A stretch of 64,000 bases of DNA from CAYXVJ01 sp050309435 (lineage in GTDB: Bacteria > Bacillota > Clostridia > Saccharofermentanales > Fastidiosipilaceae). The notes beneath the pieces were generated by a model. It was not told the DNA's origin. It saw nothing but the letters and a program-made list of their open reading frames with translations, and ran no database searches. Positions 42,481-51,564 of this stretch are shown here, one piece after another. The stretch spans positions 45,738 through 109,737 of the forward strand of contig JBNRMJ010000018.1 of assembly GCA_050309435.1 (NCBI GenBank). Reading direction: 5' to 3'. Positions within the stretch are counted from its first letter, which is position 1, and every line of letters begins with the position of its first letter. The translations under genes and the position numbers were made by a program.

Positions 42481-42605
42481 AGCTTAAAGCACGCTAATAT
42501 TGCCTTTGGGCATTTTAGGAATATTTTGACAGTTATTATCGCACTGGTTCGGCTCGATCGAGGGATCTTGTTTGACGAAGCGATATGAATATAGGAGGTA
42601 ATCGA

Positions 42606-43763
42606 ATGAAAAAGAGAATTGTCAGCTCACTGTTGGCAGCTACATTGCTCGTACTTGGTCTTTCTGCCTGCAGTGGCAATACCAACACGACCAGCGGCAC
42701 CACGGGCTCTACCACGAAAGGTGAAGAAGCGACCACTACTGCCGGAGGCAGCGAAGGTGATACCTTCGAACTCGCTTTGATCACTGACGTAGGAACCATC
42801 GATGACAAATCGTTCAACCAGGGTTCCTGGGAAGGTGTGGTCCAATACGCAGAAGAGCACAATATCACTCACAAATACTACAAGCCTACCGAGAAATCGG
42901 ATGCCGCTTACATGACTTCCATCGATCTGGCCGTTGAAGGCGGAGCGAAGGTTATTGTTACACCCGGCTTCCTCTTCGAAGTAGCCGTGTTCACGAAGCA
43001 AGCCGAATATCCCGATGTTCGCTTTATCCTGATCGACGGTGCTCCCCACAACGAAGATTACAGCGAATATCGCACGGACGACAACGTCGTCGGCATCCTG
43101 TATCGCGAAGACCAGTCCGGTTTCCTGGCCGGTTATGCAGCGGTTCATGACGGATATCGCAAGCTTGGCTTCATGGGCGGTATGGCTGTTCCTGCCGTTA
43201 TCCGTTTCGGTTACGGCTTCCTTCAGGGTGCTGACTTAGCTGCCGAAGAGCTGGGTCTGGCTGAAGGCGAAGTAACCGTTAACTACACCTACCTGGGCGA
43301 CTTTCTCCCGTCTCCCGACCACCAGACGAAGGCTGCTGCCTGGTATAATGATGGTATCGAAGTAATCTTCGCTTCTGCCGGCGGCGCAGGCAACTCGGTT
43401 ATGAAGGCTGCGGAAGCTGCCAACGGTAAGGTCATCGGCGTTGACGTTGACCAGTCTGTCGAGTCACCCACCGTTATTACATCGGCTGTGAAGAACCTGC
43501 AGAAGTCCGTTTACGAAGCACTGGCCAAGCACTACGACGGTACTTGGGAAGGCGGCCAGGTTGTGACCTTGGGCGCAGCCGAAGACATGGTTTTGCTCCC
43601 CGGCGATACTTCGAAGTTCGAGACCTTCACCAAAGAGCAGTATGATGCGATCTATGCGAAGTTAGTCTCTGATGAAATCAAGCTTGTCAACGATGCCGAT
43701 GCCCCGACACTTGATGATCTGCTTCCTTCCCTGAAGCTGGTCAAAGCAACGGAGATTAAGTAA
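42606..43763 (+). CDS. BMP-family nucleoside-binding lipoprotein
   Basis: 385-aa extracellular substrate-binding protein. Signal peptide with lipobox LSAC (Cys22), then a Thr/Gly/Ser-rich linker, then the periplasmic-binding fold with FELALITDVGTIDDKSFNQGSW, the hallmark of BmpA/TmpC/PnrA proteins that bind purine nucleosides. Further motifs are VGILYREDQSGFLAGYAA, LGFMGGMAVPAVIRFGYGF and IGVDVDQS. ATG 42606 has GGAGG seven bases upstream. It is the last transporter gene, between permease 2 and deoD. Confidence 0.93.
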   Translation: MKKRIVSSLLAATLLVLGLSACSGNTNTTSGTTGSTTKGEEATTTAGGSEGDTFELALITDVGTIDDKSFNQGSWEGVVQYAEEHNITHKYYKPTEKSDAAYMTSIDLAVEGGAKVIVTPGFLFEVAVFTKQAEYPDVRFILIDGAPHNEDYSEYRTDDNVVGILYREDQSGFLAGYAAVHDGYRKLGFMGGMAVPAVIRFGYGFLQGADLAAEELGLAEGEVTVNYTYLGDFLPSPDHQTKAAAWYNDGIEVIFASAGGAGNSVMKAAEAANGKVIGVDVDQSVESPTVITSAVKNLQKSVYEALAKHYDGTWEGGQVVTLGAAEDMVLLPGDTSKFETFTKEQYDAIYAKLVSDEIKLVNDADAPTLDDLLPSLKLVKATEIK

Positions 43764-43804
43764 TTGACAATAATGTCGAAAAATCGGAAATAGTTAATTA
43801 AGAT

Positions 43805-43840
43805 GGGACCGCGCCGCTCCGTTAAGTGCAGTGCGGTCTC
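43805..43840 (+). other. Stem-loop upstream of deoD
   Basis: GGGACCGC (43805-43812) pairs with GCGGTCTC (43833-43840), extended by GC/GT. No T tract. It lies between the binding-protein gene and deoD, so it could limit or adjust read-through. Confidence 0.45.
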
Positions 43841-43863
43841 ACACTATCAGGAGGTTACAGATT

Positions 43864-44562
43864 ATGCCTACAGCACATAATGCCGCAGTTAAAGGCGATA
43901 TTGCCAAGAAAGTATTGATGCCGGGAGATCCTTTGCGTGCGAAGTTTATCGCGGAAACTTACCTGGAGAATGTACGTGAATTTAACAGTATTCGCGGTAT
44001 GTTTGGTTATACCGGTACCTACAAGGGACAGGAAGTCTCGGTTATGGGCAGCGGTATGGGTATGCCTTCCATCGGTATCTACAGTTATGAACTCTATAAC
44101 TTTTATGACGTTGATGCGATTATCAGAGTCGGTTCCGCCGGTGCTTTCGCAGATGACGTAAAGCTGAAAGACATCGTAATCGCGATGGGTGCCTGCACGA
44201 ATTCCAATTATGTGGATCAGTACAACTTACCCGGCAACTATGCGCCGATTGCCGATTTCGATCTTCTGCGTAAAGCCGTCCTCGCGGCAGAAGCCAAGGG
44301 CAGTTCGGTTAAGGTTGGCAATGTTTTGTCGTCGGATACCTTCTATAACGATGACCCGACGTTCAACGATCGCTGGAAACGGATGCATGTACTCTGCGTC
44401 GAGATGGAAGCCGCTGCTTTATATATGAACGCTGTCCGTGCAGGGAAGAAGGCGCTGGCCATCTTGACCATTTCGGATCACATTTATACGCAAGAAGAAC
44501 TCTCTGCCGAGGAACGCCAGATCGGTTTTGGTGAAATGATCGAGATTGCGCTTGAGGTATAA
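43864..44562 (+). CDS. deoD: Purine-nucleoside phosphorylase DeoD
   Basis: 232-aa hexameric-type purine nucleoside phosphorylase: nucleoside plus phosphate gives base plus (deoxy)ribose 1-phosphate, the substrate of DeoB upstream. Motifs: AKKVLMPGDPLRAKFIA (phosphate-binding Gly/Asp/Arg), VSVMGSGMGMPSIGIYSYEL, IIRVGSAGA with phosphate-binding Arg, VCVEMEAAALYMNA (purine/ribose site) and LTISDHI with the catalytic Asp. ATG 43864 with AGGAGG ten bases upstream. With deoB and the ABC transporter it makes a salvage unit. Confidence 0.95.
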   Translation: MPTAHNAAVKGDIAKKVLMPGDPLRAKFIAETYLENVREFNSIRGMFGYTGTYKGQEVSVMGSGMGMPSIGIYSYELYNFYDVDAIIRVGSAGAFADDVKLKDIVIAMGACTNSNYVDQYNLPGNYAPIADFDLLRKAVLAAEAKGSSVKVGNVLSSDTFYNDDPTFNDRWKRMHVLCVEMEAAALYMNAVRAGKKALAILTISDHIYTQEELSAEERQIGFGEMIEIALEV

Positions 44563-44699
44563 GAGCCGGTTTCCTCTTGTAATGGGAATGAGAAATCAAA
44601 TTGATCAGTCTTCGTCTGCATTTGGAGTCCTTTTAGCCTAAGGTGACAGCTGTGCGTTTTCGACTCATATTTTTCAAAACACCCCTGTTAGCAATCAGT

Positions 44700-45010
44700 G
44701 AAGCGGTCTCCCCCTTTTCTTTGGTAGAGGTGGTAATCCTTTTCTCCAGACGGCCTTTTTGTCCGGCTTCCTGAGGGTCCAATAGAAGACGCGTGTACGC
44801 TGTCCTTTTTCCAAAGCGTTGGCGAGTGTGAATTCACTACCACGATCGGTTAAGAGGACTTGGACCGTTGCGACAAAGCAGTCTCTGAACCGAGTAAGGT
44901 TTCAAGACGATCGATGCCTTGGACCATCGTACCTGCTTGTCGATTCGGCTGGAAGTAGGCGGACAGGAAGTCATATGGCATGAACTTGAAGGTTTGAAGA
45001 ACGGGTCCTG
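44700..45010 (-). pseudogene. Decayed IS30-family transposase fragment
   Basis: On the minus strand, pieces of an IS30 transposase can be read in alternating frames: FMPYDFLSAYFQPNRQAG, then GIDRLETLLGSE, then VLLTDRGSEFTLANALEKGQ (the second catalytic Asp block, TDRGSEF) and, after another frame change, DPQEAGQKGRLEKD, the Glu block. At least two frameshifts and no start or complete N-terminus. It is not the same sequence as the IS30 copy at 53.5 kb (DNGSEF there), so it is a different, older element. Confidence 0.7.
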
Positions 45011-45181
45011 CCGGTCGGTTGTTTAATGTAATCTAAAAGTACCAGAAAATATCATGTCATAATCTCGAAAACGTCGTCAGGAATTCCCGGGAAATATCTT
45101 GTTGAAAAAGGGACAGCCGAGCTGTTCCCTACACGCTATCCTTGGTTAGAGAATGAATCACAGCCAAGGAGGAAAAGGAGA

Positions 45182-45382
45182 ATGCTCAGGATGTCCCACA
45201 TCAATGATATCAGAGAAGCCTACCGCTCGGGTAGCAAGGTGGCTCAGATTGCTCGTGATTTTCACGTCGATGAGAAAACCGTTCGCAAATACATCCGCCG
45301 GACTGATTTTTCGCCCGCTCTGCCACTCCCCGAAACCCGACCGTCCCGCCTGGATCCCAACAAGTCCCGGATCTTGGCCTGA
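45182..45382 (+). pseudogene. IS21 istA-like N-terminal fragment
   Basis: 66-codon ORF with a good ribosome site (GGAGGAAAAGGAG). It reads HINDIREAYRSGSKVAQIARDFHVDEKTVRKYIRR, an HTH typical of the N-terminus of IS21 IstA transposases (normally 400-500 aa). It is cut after about 60 residues, where the sequence passes abruptly into the right end of an IS30 element (from 45378). A GGGACAGC/GCTGTTCCC inverted repeat at 45110-45129 lies upstream. Confidence 0.65.
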
Positions 45383-45440
45383 CCCCGGCCGAAGCCTGGG
45401 CCATGAGCACTTAACAGACGCGACACTTCATGTTGCAATT
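45378..45440 (+). mobile_element. IS30 right-end fragment
   Basis: 63 bp nearly identical to 54323-54385, the last codons of the IS30 transposase plus its right inverted repeat (core CGCGACACTTCAT at 45419-45431). Fused directly to the istA-like fragment, so it marks an old insertion or recombination junction, in the same orientation as the 54-kb copy. Confidence 0.8.
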
Positions 45441-45469
45441 AATACTTTCCGCAAAATTCAAAATGCCGC

Positions 45470-45498
45470 TTGACAGCCCTGTGATCTTGATTTATAAT
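45470..45498 (+). promoter_or_regulatory. Consensus promoter of tRNA-Ala
   Basis: TTGACA (45470-45475), 17-base spacer, TATAAT (45493-45498); a perfect housekeeping promoter 37 bases before the tRNA. Confidence 0.92.
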
Positions 45499-45535
45499 CT
45501 ATCAAGTCAGCGGGAAATCCGCTCGGTGATAATTT

Positions 45536-45611
<76 letters not shown>

Positions 45612-45615
45612 GAAG

Positions 45616-45657
45616 AAAACCGTTGGAACCACGAGGTTTCAGCGGTTTTTTCTTTTT
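45616..45657 (+). terminator. Terminator after tRNA-Ala
   Basis: AAACCGTTGGAACC pairs with GGTTTCAGCGGTTT, with small mismatches around an ACGA loop, followed by TTTTCTTTTT. Confidence 0.85.
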
Positions 45658-46419
45658 GAATTTATTCAGCCAAATTCCTTTCTACCTGAACGCGACCTGA
45701 ATTGAGTTATAGAGCAAAATGATACAACTAGACTTCCATAAACGCACACTGGCTTTTTTCATATTGGCTTTTTGGTCACGCAACGCGTTCATTGATTCTC
45801 ATCTGAAGCAACCTATGTTTCTATAGATAAACAATGTTGATCAAGCTATATATGCATGAGAGGTGCAGGATCTCGCATGCCTTTTCGAGCGAACGATGGT
45901 TTCTATGGTGAGACCGAAGAAACTCAACCTTCACACTGCTTTTGCTTTGAGAAAGCTTAGAATTCAACAGTATATTCTCCAATTAACTTTTTCATTGGCT
46001 TTTGGGGTTAACAAAAGTTCCAGTGAACGATTCCTTAATGTTCGTGAGCCCAACGTTGCAGAATTGTGTTCTTGATGCCTACCTCTTAGGGCTGGTCCAG
46101 GACGTTCTTCTGTTTATAAATAATCAAATTGAGAGCCGATCTTTGTACTGTCGAACGAATCGTATTCACGATGTTAACTTGAGAATTACTATTCACCATA
46201 TCTTGGTGTCAGGTTTAGCATAGTCGCTTCAGTAATACAAAGGGTTCAACCGTAGACTCGTAATACTGTATGGGACATATGCTATGGGTAGGCGTACGAG
46301 CATCGTCTCATAACCTTGTCAAAGCACTGCTGGAGAGATTCATCTTCTTTCAGCTTGATTAGTAAACAAAACAATGTATAATTATATTTAATGGACCTAA
46401 GATCAGGGGTTTATTAAGT
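45658..46419. other. AT-rich stretch with no supported gene
   Basis: About 760 bases. Two short ORFs (70 and 73 codons) are present but have no ribosome site, no recognisable domain and ordinary chance length. The last 50 bases before 46420 are very AT-rich and could be a CRISPR leader. Confidence 0.6.
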
Positions 46420-46672
46420 ATCTGCCCCGCGTGTGCGGGGGCGACCCCGTGCGACCCCCTGCTCCCAAAGCAGGGCAACAATCTGCCCCGCGTGTGCGGG
46501 GGTGACGCCATCTGATAGTCTCTGACCCCTTGCTGGCGGACATCCGCCCCGCGTGTGCGGGGGTGACGCTGGGATCCAGCTCCTACCGATAGACGCCCTG
46601 TAATCCGCCCCTATAGAACAAGTTTTCCTAGATTACATAACCAGATCTGCACTGCGTGTACGGGGGAACTCT
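46420..46672 (+). CRISPR. Orphan type I-E-like CRISPR array remnant
   Basis: A 28-base repeat with core GCCCCGCGTGTGCGGGGG occurs at 46420-46447, 46481-46508 and 46542-46569, exactly 61 bases apart, giving three spacers of 33 bases. A fourth copy starts on schedule at 46603 but keeps only ATCCGCCCC. A degenerate fifth (ATCTGCACTGCGTGTACGGG, from 46645) lies 42 bases later, so about 19 bases have been lost. The hairpin CCCCGC/GCGGGG and the 28/33 spacing are those of type I-E arrays. The leader would be the AT-rich left side, and decay at the right end fits the old end. No cas gene is in the window. Confidence 0.88.
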
Positions 46673-47214
46673 GCCGGAGCCTAAATTATCGGGCACAGCA
46701 ATGCTGCCAGTTCAAGATAAACGCGTCAAGCTTGTTTCGTATTTTAACAAGTCTCGACAGCCTATCCAAACTCATGGAGCGTTTATTTAGAACCTGTGTC
46801 TCAGATGATTCCAAATATTTTGAGTAGCAGGTGTGTAGTAAGCTGTTATTGATCTTAATAGTGTACCTCGTGAATGTTCAGGTAACTGATCTCGAATACG
46901 ACCAGCTTCTGTTGAACATTGGAAAATCATCAGAATTTACGATCAGATGCTACTCAAAGGCGGCTAGATAGACCTGAGCGTCTCTAATTACGGCACATTT
47001 TTGAGCCCGAAGATGCTTTTGAATTAAATGGGCTTTGCAACAACAGCGATACTTTCATTAACATCGCAAACCAGGGTATTACTAGGAGCGGCTATGAACG
47101 GTGATGCCAATTCGACCATCTGGCATAGCTGTTCGAATTGGAAGATAATAAAAAGTGTCTTTTGTCATCGCGTCTTTTCTACTTTATGCAGATCTGGTCT
47201 GTTTCAGCATAATT
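46673..47214. other. Intergenic stretch without recognised features
   Basis: About 540 bases between the CRISPR remnant and the DUF6979-like gene. I see no repeat of the CRISPR unit, no tRNA and no ORF with a ribosome site. Confidence 0.55.
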
Positions 47215-47586
47215 CTATTTAAGTTGGCCTTGGTTATCCAAAAGGTCCGCTCTGAACAATGAAAGAACGACATCCATTTGGTGATTGTAGGCACTTGGGA
47301 ATTGTAGATCAGGATTCTCCACTTTAACTATTGCCCATAATTGAGAATCCGTAACTGAGCTATCGGGATTTTCTTTTAGATAGACAAAACCTGCGTGCGC
47401 ATATTGAGCATTTTTACCGTCCACTCCGCAGAACCCGAGAAAGGCGCTTCTGGGACATGATTTAGACCAGGATGAACTCCCTCGATCAAAAACTTCATCG
47501 GCGGCAAGATTCCAAGCGTCACGAGCATCCCTACCTTCCGACTTATATTTCGCAGCTTTCACGGCGATCTGTCCGTAATTTCCCAT
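47215..47586 (-). CDS. DUF6979-like protein
   Basis: 123-aa protein of a small uncharacterised family: NYGQIAVKAAKYKSEGRDARDAWNLAA at the start, then a conserved KSCPRSAFLGFCGVDG segment and a C-terminal NHQMDVVLSLFRADLL helix. I recall this pattern as DUF6979, from memory only. ATG at 47586 is chosen because AAGGGG lies nine bases upstream; a longer start at 47604 overlaps the stop codon of the GIY-YIG gene (ATGA). The two genes are thus coupled or nearly so. Function unknown; families of this kind occur in accessory regions. Confidence 0.65.
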   Translation of the reverse strand: MGNYGQIAVKAAKYKSEGRDARDAWNLAADEVFDRGSSSWSKSCPRSAFLGFCGVDGKNAQYAHAGFVYLKENPDSSVTDSQLWAIVKVENPDLQFPSAYNHQMDVVLSLFRADLLDNQGQLK

Positions 47587-47600
47587 TTCTAAATACCCCT

Positions 47601-48155
47601 TCATTCTGTGATTTGTCTACCATTGAATGGCGGCTGAAATCTGTTTATGAGCTCATGTTCCATCCTATCGAAGTCGTTCGTTTCATGGAAAAATAAATAC
47701 ACCTTTCCCCCGGCTAGATATTCTCGTAAAATCATAGCGTTTATCTTGCAGTTGGTCTGTTGCCCACCAATATAACAATTTCGTGGAGATATGATTCCAT
47801 AACCTGTGTTGAACCGCTGAGCCAAATCAACGCATTGGCCAATATATAACAGGTTTGAAGAATTAAACAATGCGTACACGCCGGAAACACCCCGCCATGA
47901 TCGAGAGATGGAAAATCGGCAAAATGGTCCAATACCATAGCGGTGAAGTTTCGTGGTCTGTCTCTTTTCGTACAATGCATGCGGCAGATATTGTCGAATC
48001 TTCTCCTGCTCATCACGATTAGGTTCAAGTTCTTGGACAGGGATAAATGTATAACCCAACAACTCACAAGAATCCGAGGAGTCAAGAAATCCCATGGAAA
48101 TTGAGATACCAATATCGACAGGGTCTATTGTTCCGTTTCTGTTCCAATCGATCAT
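47601..48155 (-). CDS. GIY-YIG nuclease-domain protein with EF-hand-like N-terminus
   Basis: 184-aa protein. The N-terminus MIDWNRNGTIDPVDIGISI resembles a calcium-binding EF-hand/dockerin loop (D-x-N-x-N-G-x-I-D-x-x-D). The C-terminal half is a GIY-YIG nuclease: GVYALFNSSNLLYIGQCVDLAQRF (the two Tyr/Gly motifs in VYAL and LYIG, and the catalytic Arg), then a catalytic Glu in FDRMEHELINRFQPPFN. ATG 48155 is chosen with AGGAAG about five bases upstream; the longer open frame lacks one. Possible roles are homing, repair or restriction of foreign DNA. Coupled to the DUF6979-like gene. Confidence 0.75.
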   Translation of the reverse strand: MIDWNRNGTIDPVDIGISISMGFLDSSDSCELLGYTFIPVQELEPNRDEQEKIRQYLPHALYEKRQTTKLHRYGIGPFCRFSISRSWRGVSGVYALFNSSNLLYIGQCVDLAQRFNTGYGIISPRNCYIGGQQTNCKINAMILREYLAGGKVYLFFHETNDFDRMEHELINRFQPPFNGRQITE

Positions 48156-48237
48156 ATTCTTCCTACCTTTCACCGCTTCGTACTCCTCATGACCTCTCTT
48201 TCGAATAGCCTCAATATAGTTATATATTAATGTCGCA

Positions 48238-48492
48238 CTAAAAAACAAGATAAGCTTGAATTGTTGTTTTATGGTATGTTTTAAGTAAGACCATCAAATG
48301 CCGTAGGGAATGACGTTGTTCGGTGGTCGTCGGCATCACGGCCTGGCTGTAGGTCCCTTTCTCCACATGCTGATAACTCTCCGCGTAAGCGATGGCGGCC
48401 AGAATATACGTGATGAGCAGCGTATCATCTAAGGCGTGCGTCATGATCAAGTTCTGCTTGACATTGGGCAACAGGTCCGTCACAACACTCAT
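48238..48492 (-). pseudogene. Truncated phage head-tail connector (gp6-like) gene
   Basis: The first about 60 codons (LLPNVKQNLIMTHALDDTLLITYILAAIAYAESYQ ... MPTTTEQ) match the N-terminal helices of HK97 gp6-type connector proteins. After that the frame goes into unrelated sequence (RHSLRHLMVLLKTYHKTT) and stops. Position directly after the capsid gene fits phage order. The rest of the connector and all tail genes are missing. Confidence 0.6.
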
Positions 48493-48508
48493 CGTACCCT
48501 CCTCTTAC

Positions 48509-49679
48509 TTAGGACCCCGCACCCATATGCAACAGCTGGATACCTTCCGGCAAGATAACCTTCGCGTCCACTAGCTGGGTAGCCAAGAAGCCGATCTGGC
48601 CGTTACCGGCATAGAGCTCGCTCAAACGCTTCACCGTCCGGCCCACACGGTCGGCGATCCAGTAGTTGGAGAAATCACCGAAAGCCAAGGGGAGGCTACT
48701 GGCTTCAATCACCGGGGCATAAGGTGACGTGTGGAGCGGATAGCCCATCAGGCGATCCGGCTCACCCGCCTGAACGCTCGGCTGCCATAGGTAGACCTCG
48801 TTGTTGTCCTTCAGTTTGCGCAAGGTGGAGACCGTGACGTCCCGCATGAGGAAAGAAGCGTTCTGGCGATAAGGGCTCTTCAGGGCATAGATCAGATCGA
48901 TCAAGTTGTCGGTCGTGATCGCGGTGGCACTGGACAACGTCAAGCAGATCTCACCGCCGCTCGTGGCGTGGATGGGCCCGGTCGGTTGGTCCGTGCCGGT
49001 ACCGATACAAAACGCTTTTTCCTCGGCCATGCCAGTGGCCCTGGCGAACTCACCAGCGAGGTAGGCTTCAAGGTCGAACAGGCTGTCTTGCAGCAGTTCG
49101 GTCGAGATTTTGACCAGATCGGTCAGTTTGAACGCGTCGATCGTCTTCTGCGCGAACGTGGGGTTGCTCTCGGTATAGGCCGCATTCTGCGCTGTCCAGG
49201 TCGCGACGAAATGCGTGGCTGCAATCGGGATCTTTCGCTCCGCCGAGGTCGTGATTACCTTGGCGATGGAGCGGATGATGTTCGCTTCCTCGAGGCCTGC
49301 GAGGATCTGCTGTTCAAACTCCGTAGGCATGAGGAAGCCGCCATCGGCGTCCGGCGAGGCGCTCATCACATTATGGAGGGGCGCCTTGCCGCGGAGGATG
49401 TGCTGGAAGTCCTCCCGGTATTCGTTCGAAGCGCGTCCGGCCTTCGCTTTACCTGGTGAGCACTCCGGCTGATTGCAGATCGGGTCACTGGTCGCTTGAG
49501 ACAGGTCGGCATCGATCGATCTCTTTGCCGAGGTTCACCACATTGGTTTCCATCTTGTCATAGACAGCGGTGTCCATCGCAGACAGAAGGCCATTGCTGC
49601 CCCGTTTGCTGTCCAGAAATGCTTTCGCGGCGTCCCAGGTTTTGGCGCGTTTGTCACGCAACTCTAAGATTTGATTCAT
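48509..49679 (-). pseudogene. HK97-family major capsid protein, frameshifted
   Basis: Two pieces in different frames. The first (ATG at 49679) gives MNQILELRDKRAKTWDAAKAF and NVVNLGKEID, the delta-domain coiled coil. Near 49515 the frame breaks. In the other frame the linker RASNEYREDFQHILRGKAPLHN continues into SPDADGGFLMPTEFEQQILAGL and the capsid core to the end (GRTVKRLSELYAGNGQIGFL, VDAKVILPEGIQLL). A single indel explains it. AGGAGG lies before the start. Not functional as it stands. Confidence 0.85.
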
Positions 49680-49692
49680 GATAAAGTCCTCC

Positions 49693-50382
49693 TTAGTGAC
49701 GAAGTAGATTGAGCCGCTTCTCGAGCGACTCAATCGGTGTGCCTTGCGGCTGGGTGAATACTTTAGGTTTGACCTTAGCCAGCAGGGAGTTCGTGACCGC
49801 CCGCCGGCTAAAGGCATAGGTCAAGTCTTGCACGTGGCGTTTCTCATCGGCTAAGATCCCATCGGCAAAACCGAGCTCCATCGCTTTGTGGACATTCATC
49901 CAGGTCTCCGCATCCATCAGGTGGGAAAGCCGAGTGCGAGACAAGCCGGTCCGGAGTTCATACGCGTTGATGATGGATTCCTTTACATCTGAGAGCATGC
50001 CGATGGCCTTTTGCATCTCTTCCGTATCGCCGATCGCTATGGTTAGCGGGTTATGGATCATCATCAATGTGGTCGGCTCCATCAGCACCGTGGTCCCGGC
50101 CATCGCGATGACAGATGCTGCTGAAGCGGCGAGGCCGTCGATCTTCACAGTGACGCTGCCTTTATAGTCCATCAGCATGGCGTAGATTTGGCTGGCGGCC
50201 ACGCAGTCACCACCGGGGGAGTTCAGCCAGATCGTGATGTCGCCTTCACCGGAGAGGAGCTCCGCTTTGAAGGCGCGTGGGGTGACGTCGTCATCGAACC
50301 AGCTTTCCTCCGCGATGGTACCGTCGAGGGTAAGAACGCGCGAACCGTCTTCGTCACGCGCCCAATTCCAAAATTTATTCAT
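49693..50382 (-). CDS. Phage head maturation protease, ClpP-like
   Basis: 229-aa ClpP-fold serine protease that processes the phage prohead. DITIWLNSPGGDCVAASQIY is the ClpP start, GLAASAASVIAMAG carries the catalytic Ser, MMIHNPLTIAIGD the catalytic His, and a later Asp completes the triad (LSDVKESIINAY region). It is the only gene of the phage block that reads intact. It starts by overlapping the end of the portal remnant (ATGA at 50379-50382) and ends 13 bases before the capsid start, the usual portal-protease-capsid order. Confidence 0.88.
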   Translation of the reverse strand: MNKFWNWARDEDGSRVLTLDGTIAEESWFDDDVTPRAFKAELLSGEGDITIWLNSPGGDCVAASQIYAMLMDYKGSVTVKIDGLAASAASVIAMAGTTVLMEPTTLMMIHNPLTIAIGDTEEMQKAIGMLSDVKESIINAYELRTGLSRTRLSHLMDAETWMNVHKAMELGFADGILADEKRHVQDLTYAFSRRAVTNSLLAKVKPKVFTQPQGTPIESLEKRLNLLRH

Positions 50383-51365
50383 AGCGTTGTTTCCTCACTT
50401 TTGTAGAAATGACCCGCTTGTTGAAGCGGGAGCATGTTGCCGTTGACCAAAAAGAGATCACCACCTTCCTCCGCGGGGATGCGGTTCAGGTTTTCGAGCT
50501 CACTGACGTCGTTTGCCGAGAGCCAGCCGTTCTGCCGGCCTGTGGCATAGCCGGTCATCCGGCTGGCGTAGTCGCCGCGCAAGAGACCGCCAAATTCAAT
50601 TTCACGAAGATGGTCTGCTTCTCCGATGGCAGGATCAGGGCCTGTTGAATGGCTTGCTCCCAGCGGATGATCCACGGGTCCAGCGTGTACTTCACAAACT
50701 CCAAGGACTGCTGCTCGATGTTGGAGAAGCTTGATTTCTCGAGGTCACCGACCATGTGCGGAGGGACCCGGAAGATCCTCGAGATCTCGTTGATCTGAAA
50801 CTTCCGCGTTTCCAAGAACTGTGCCTGGTCTGGTGGGAGCGCGATCGGATGGAACTTCAGCCCTTCTTCTAAAACCGCAATTTTGTGGGCATTGCCGCCC
50901 GAGAACTGAGCCTGCCAGCTGTCGCGGAGCCGTTCGGGGTTTTTGACAACACCGGGGTGCTCGAGGACACCGCCGGGGTTCGCGCCGTTCGCAAAGAAAG
51001 CCGCGCCATAGTCCTCGGTGGCGAGGGACATGCCGATCGCATTTTTGGCCATGGCGATCGGGTTGTAACCGACTAGGCCGTCAAAACCGAGGCCGGGGAT
51101 GTGGAGCACTTGATCACGCCGGAGGGTTACAGCGCCGGACTTAGGATCCACGCCGCTTTCGTCGGCGTTCCGGTAGTAGGTATAGACCAGCTCGCCGTTC
51201 TTCGCCCGGCTGACTTGCATTTTGCTAGGGAGCCAGTACCTGACCTCGCCCGTCTCGGACAACTTGCGCGTAGGCATTGCCCCAGAGCAGGAGGTGGCTC
51301 ATCAAAGTCTCGCGGAAAACAAAGGACGTCATCTCGGGATTAGGCTCGTCGTGCAAAAGAAAGAT
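50379..51365 (-). pseudogene. Phage portal protein (HK97-type), broken in at least three places
   Basis: The gene is recognisable in three frames. The 5'-most piece (51250-51365) reads FLLHDEPNPEMTSFVFRETL and MSHLLLWGNAYAQVVRDGRG and lacks everything upstream. A frameshift near 51250 leads to EVRYWLPSKMQVSRAKNGEL through the portal core (AIGMSLATEDYGAAFFANGA, INEISRIFRVPPHMVGDLEK). Another near 50620 leads to the C-terminal GGLLRGDYASRMTGYATGRQ and SANDVSELENLNRIPAEEGG. Terminase genes that should precede it are absent. Confidence 0.85.
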
Positions 51366-51564
51366 GTAGCGGGTAAATAGAAAGTGAAAATGGCAACTCC
51401 AATAATCGATAATAAAGTTGGAGTGAGGTGCTTTGTTAAGAAGTTAGATATGAATTCTAGAAATTTTTCCATTTTTACACGTCCTTGTTGCTAGAGTATT
51501 CATTTGAAGAGTGGAGAGGATCACCCCACCTGATGTGGCTGATGAGTCGGATCCCCTTCTCCCA

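Noticed and set aside
45863..46223. Two ORFs of 70 and 73 codons between tRNA-Ala and the CRISPR array considered as cas or leader genes
   Set aside because: No ribosome site, no domain, and lengths expected by chance.
48238..48492. Toxin-antitoxin gene with its neighbour
   Set aside because: Sequence and position match a phage connector N-terminus that breaks off.
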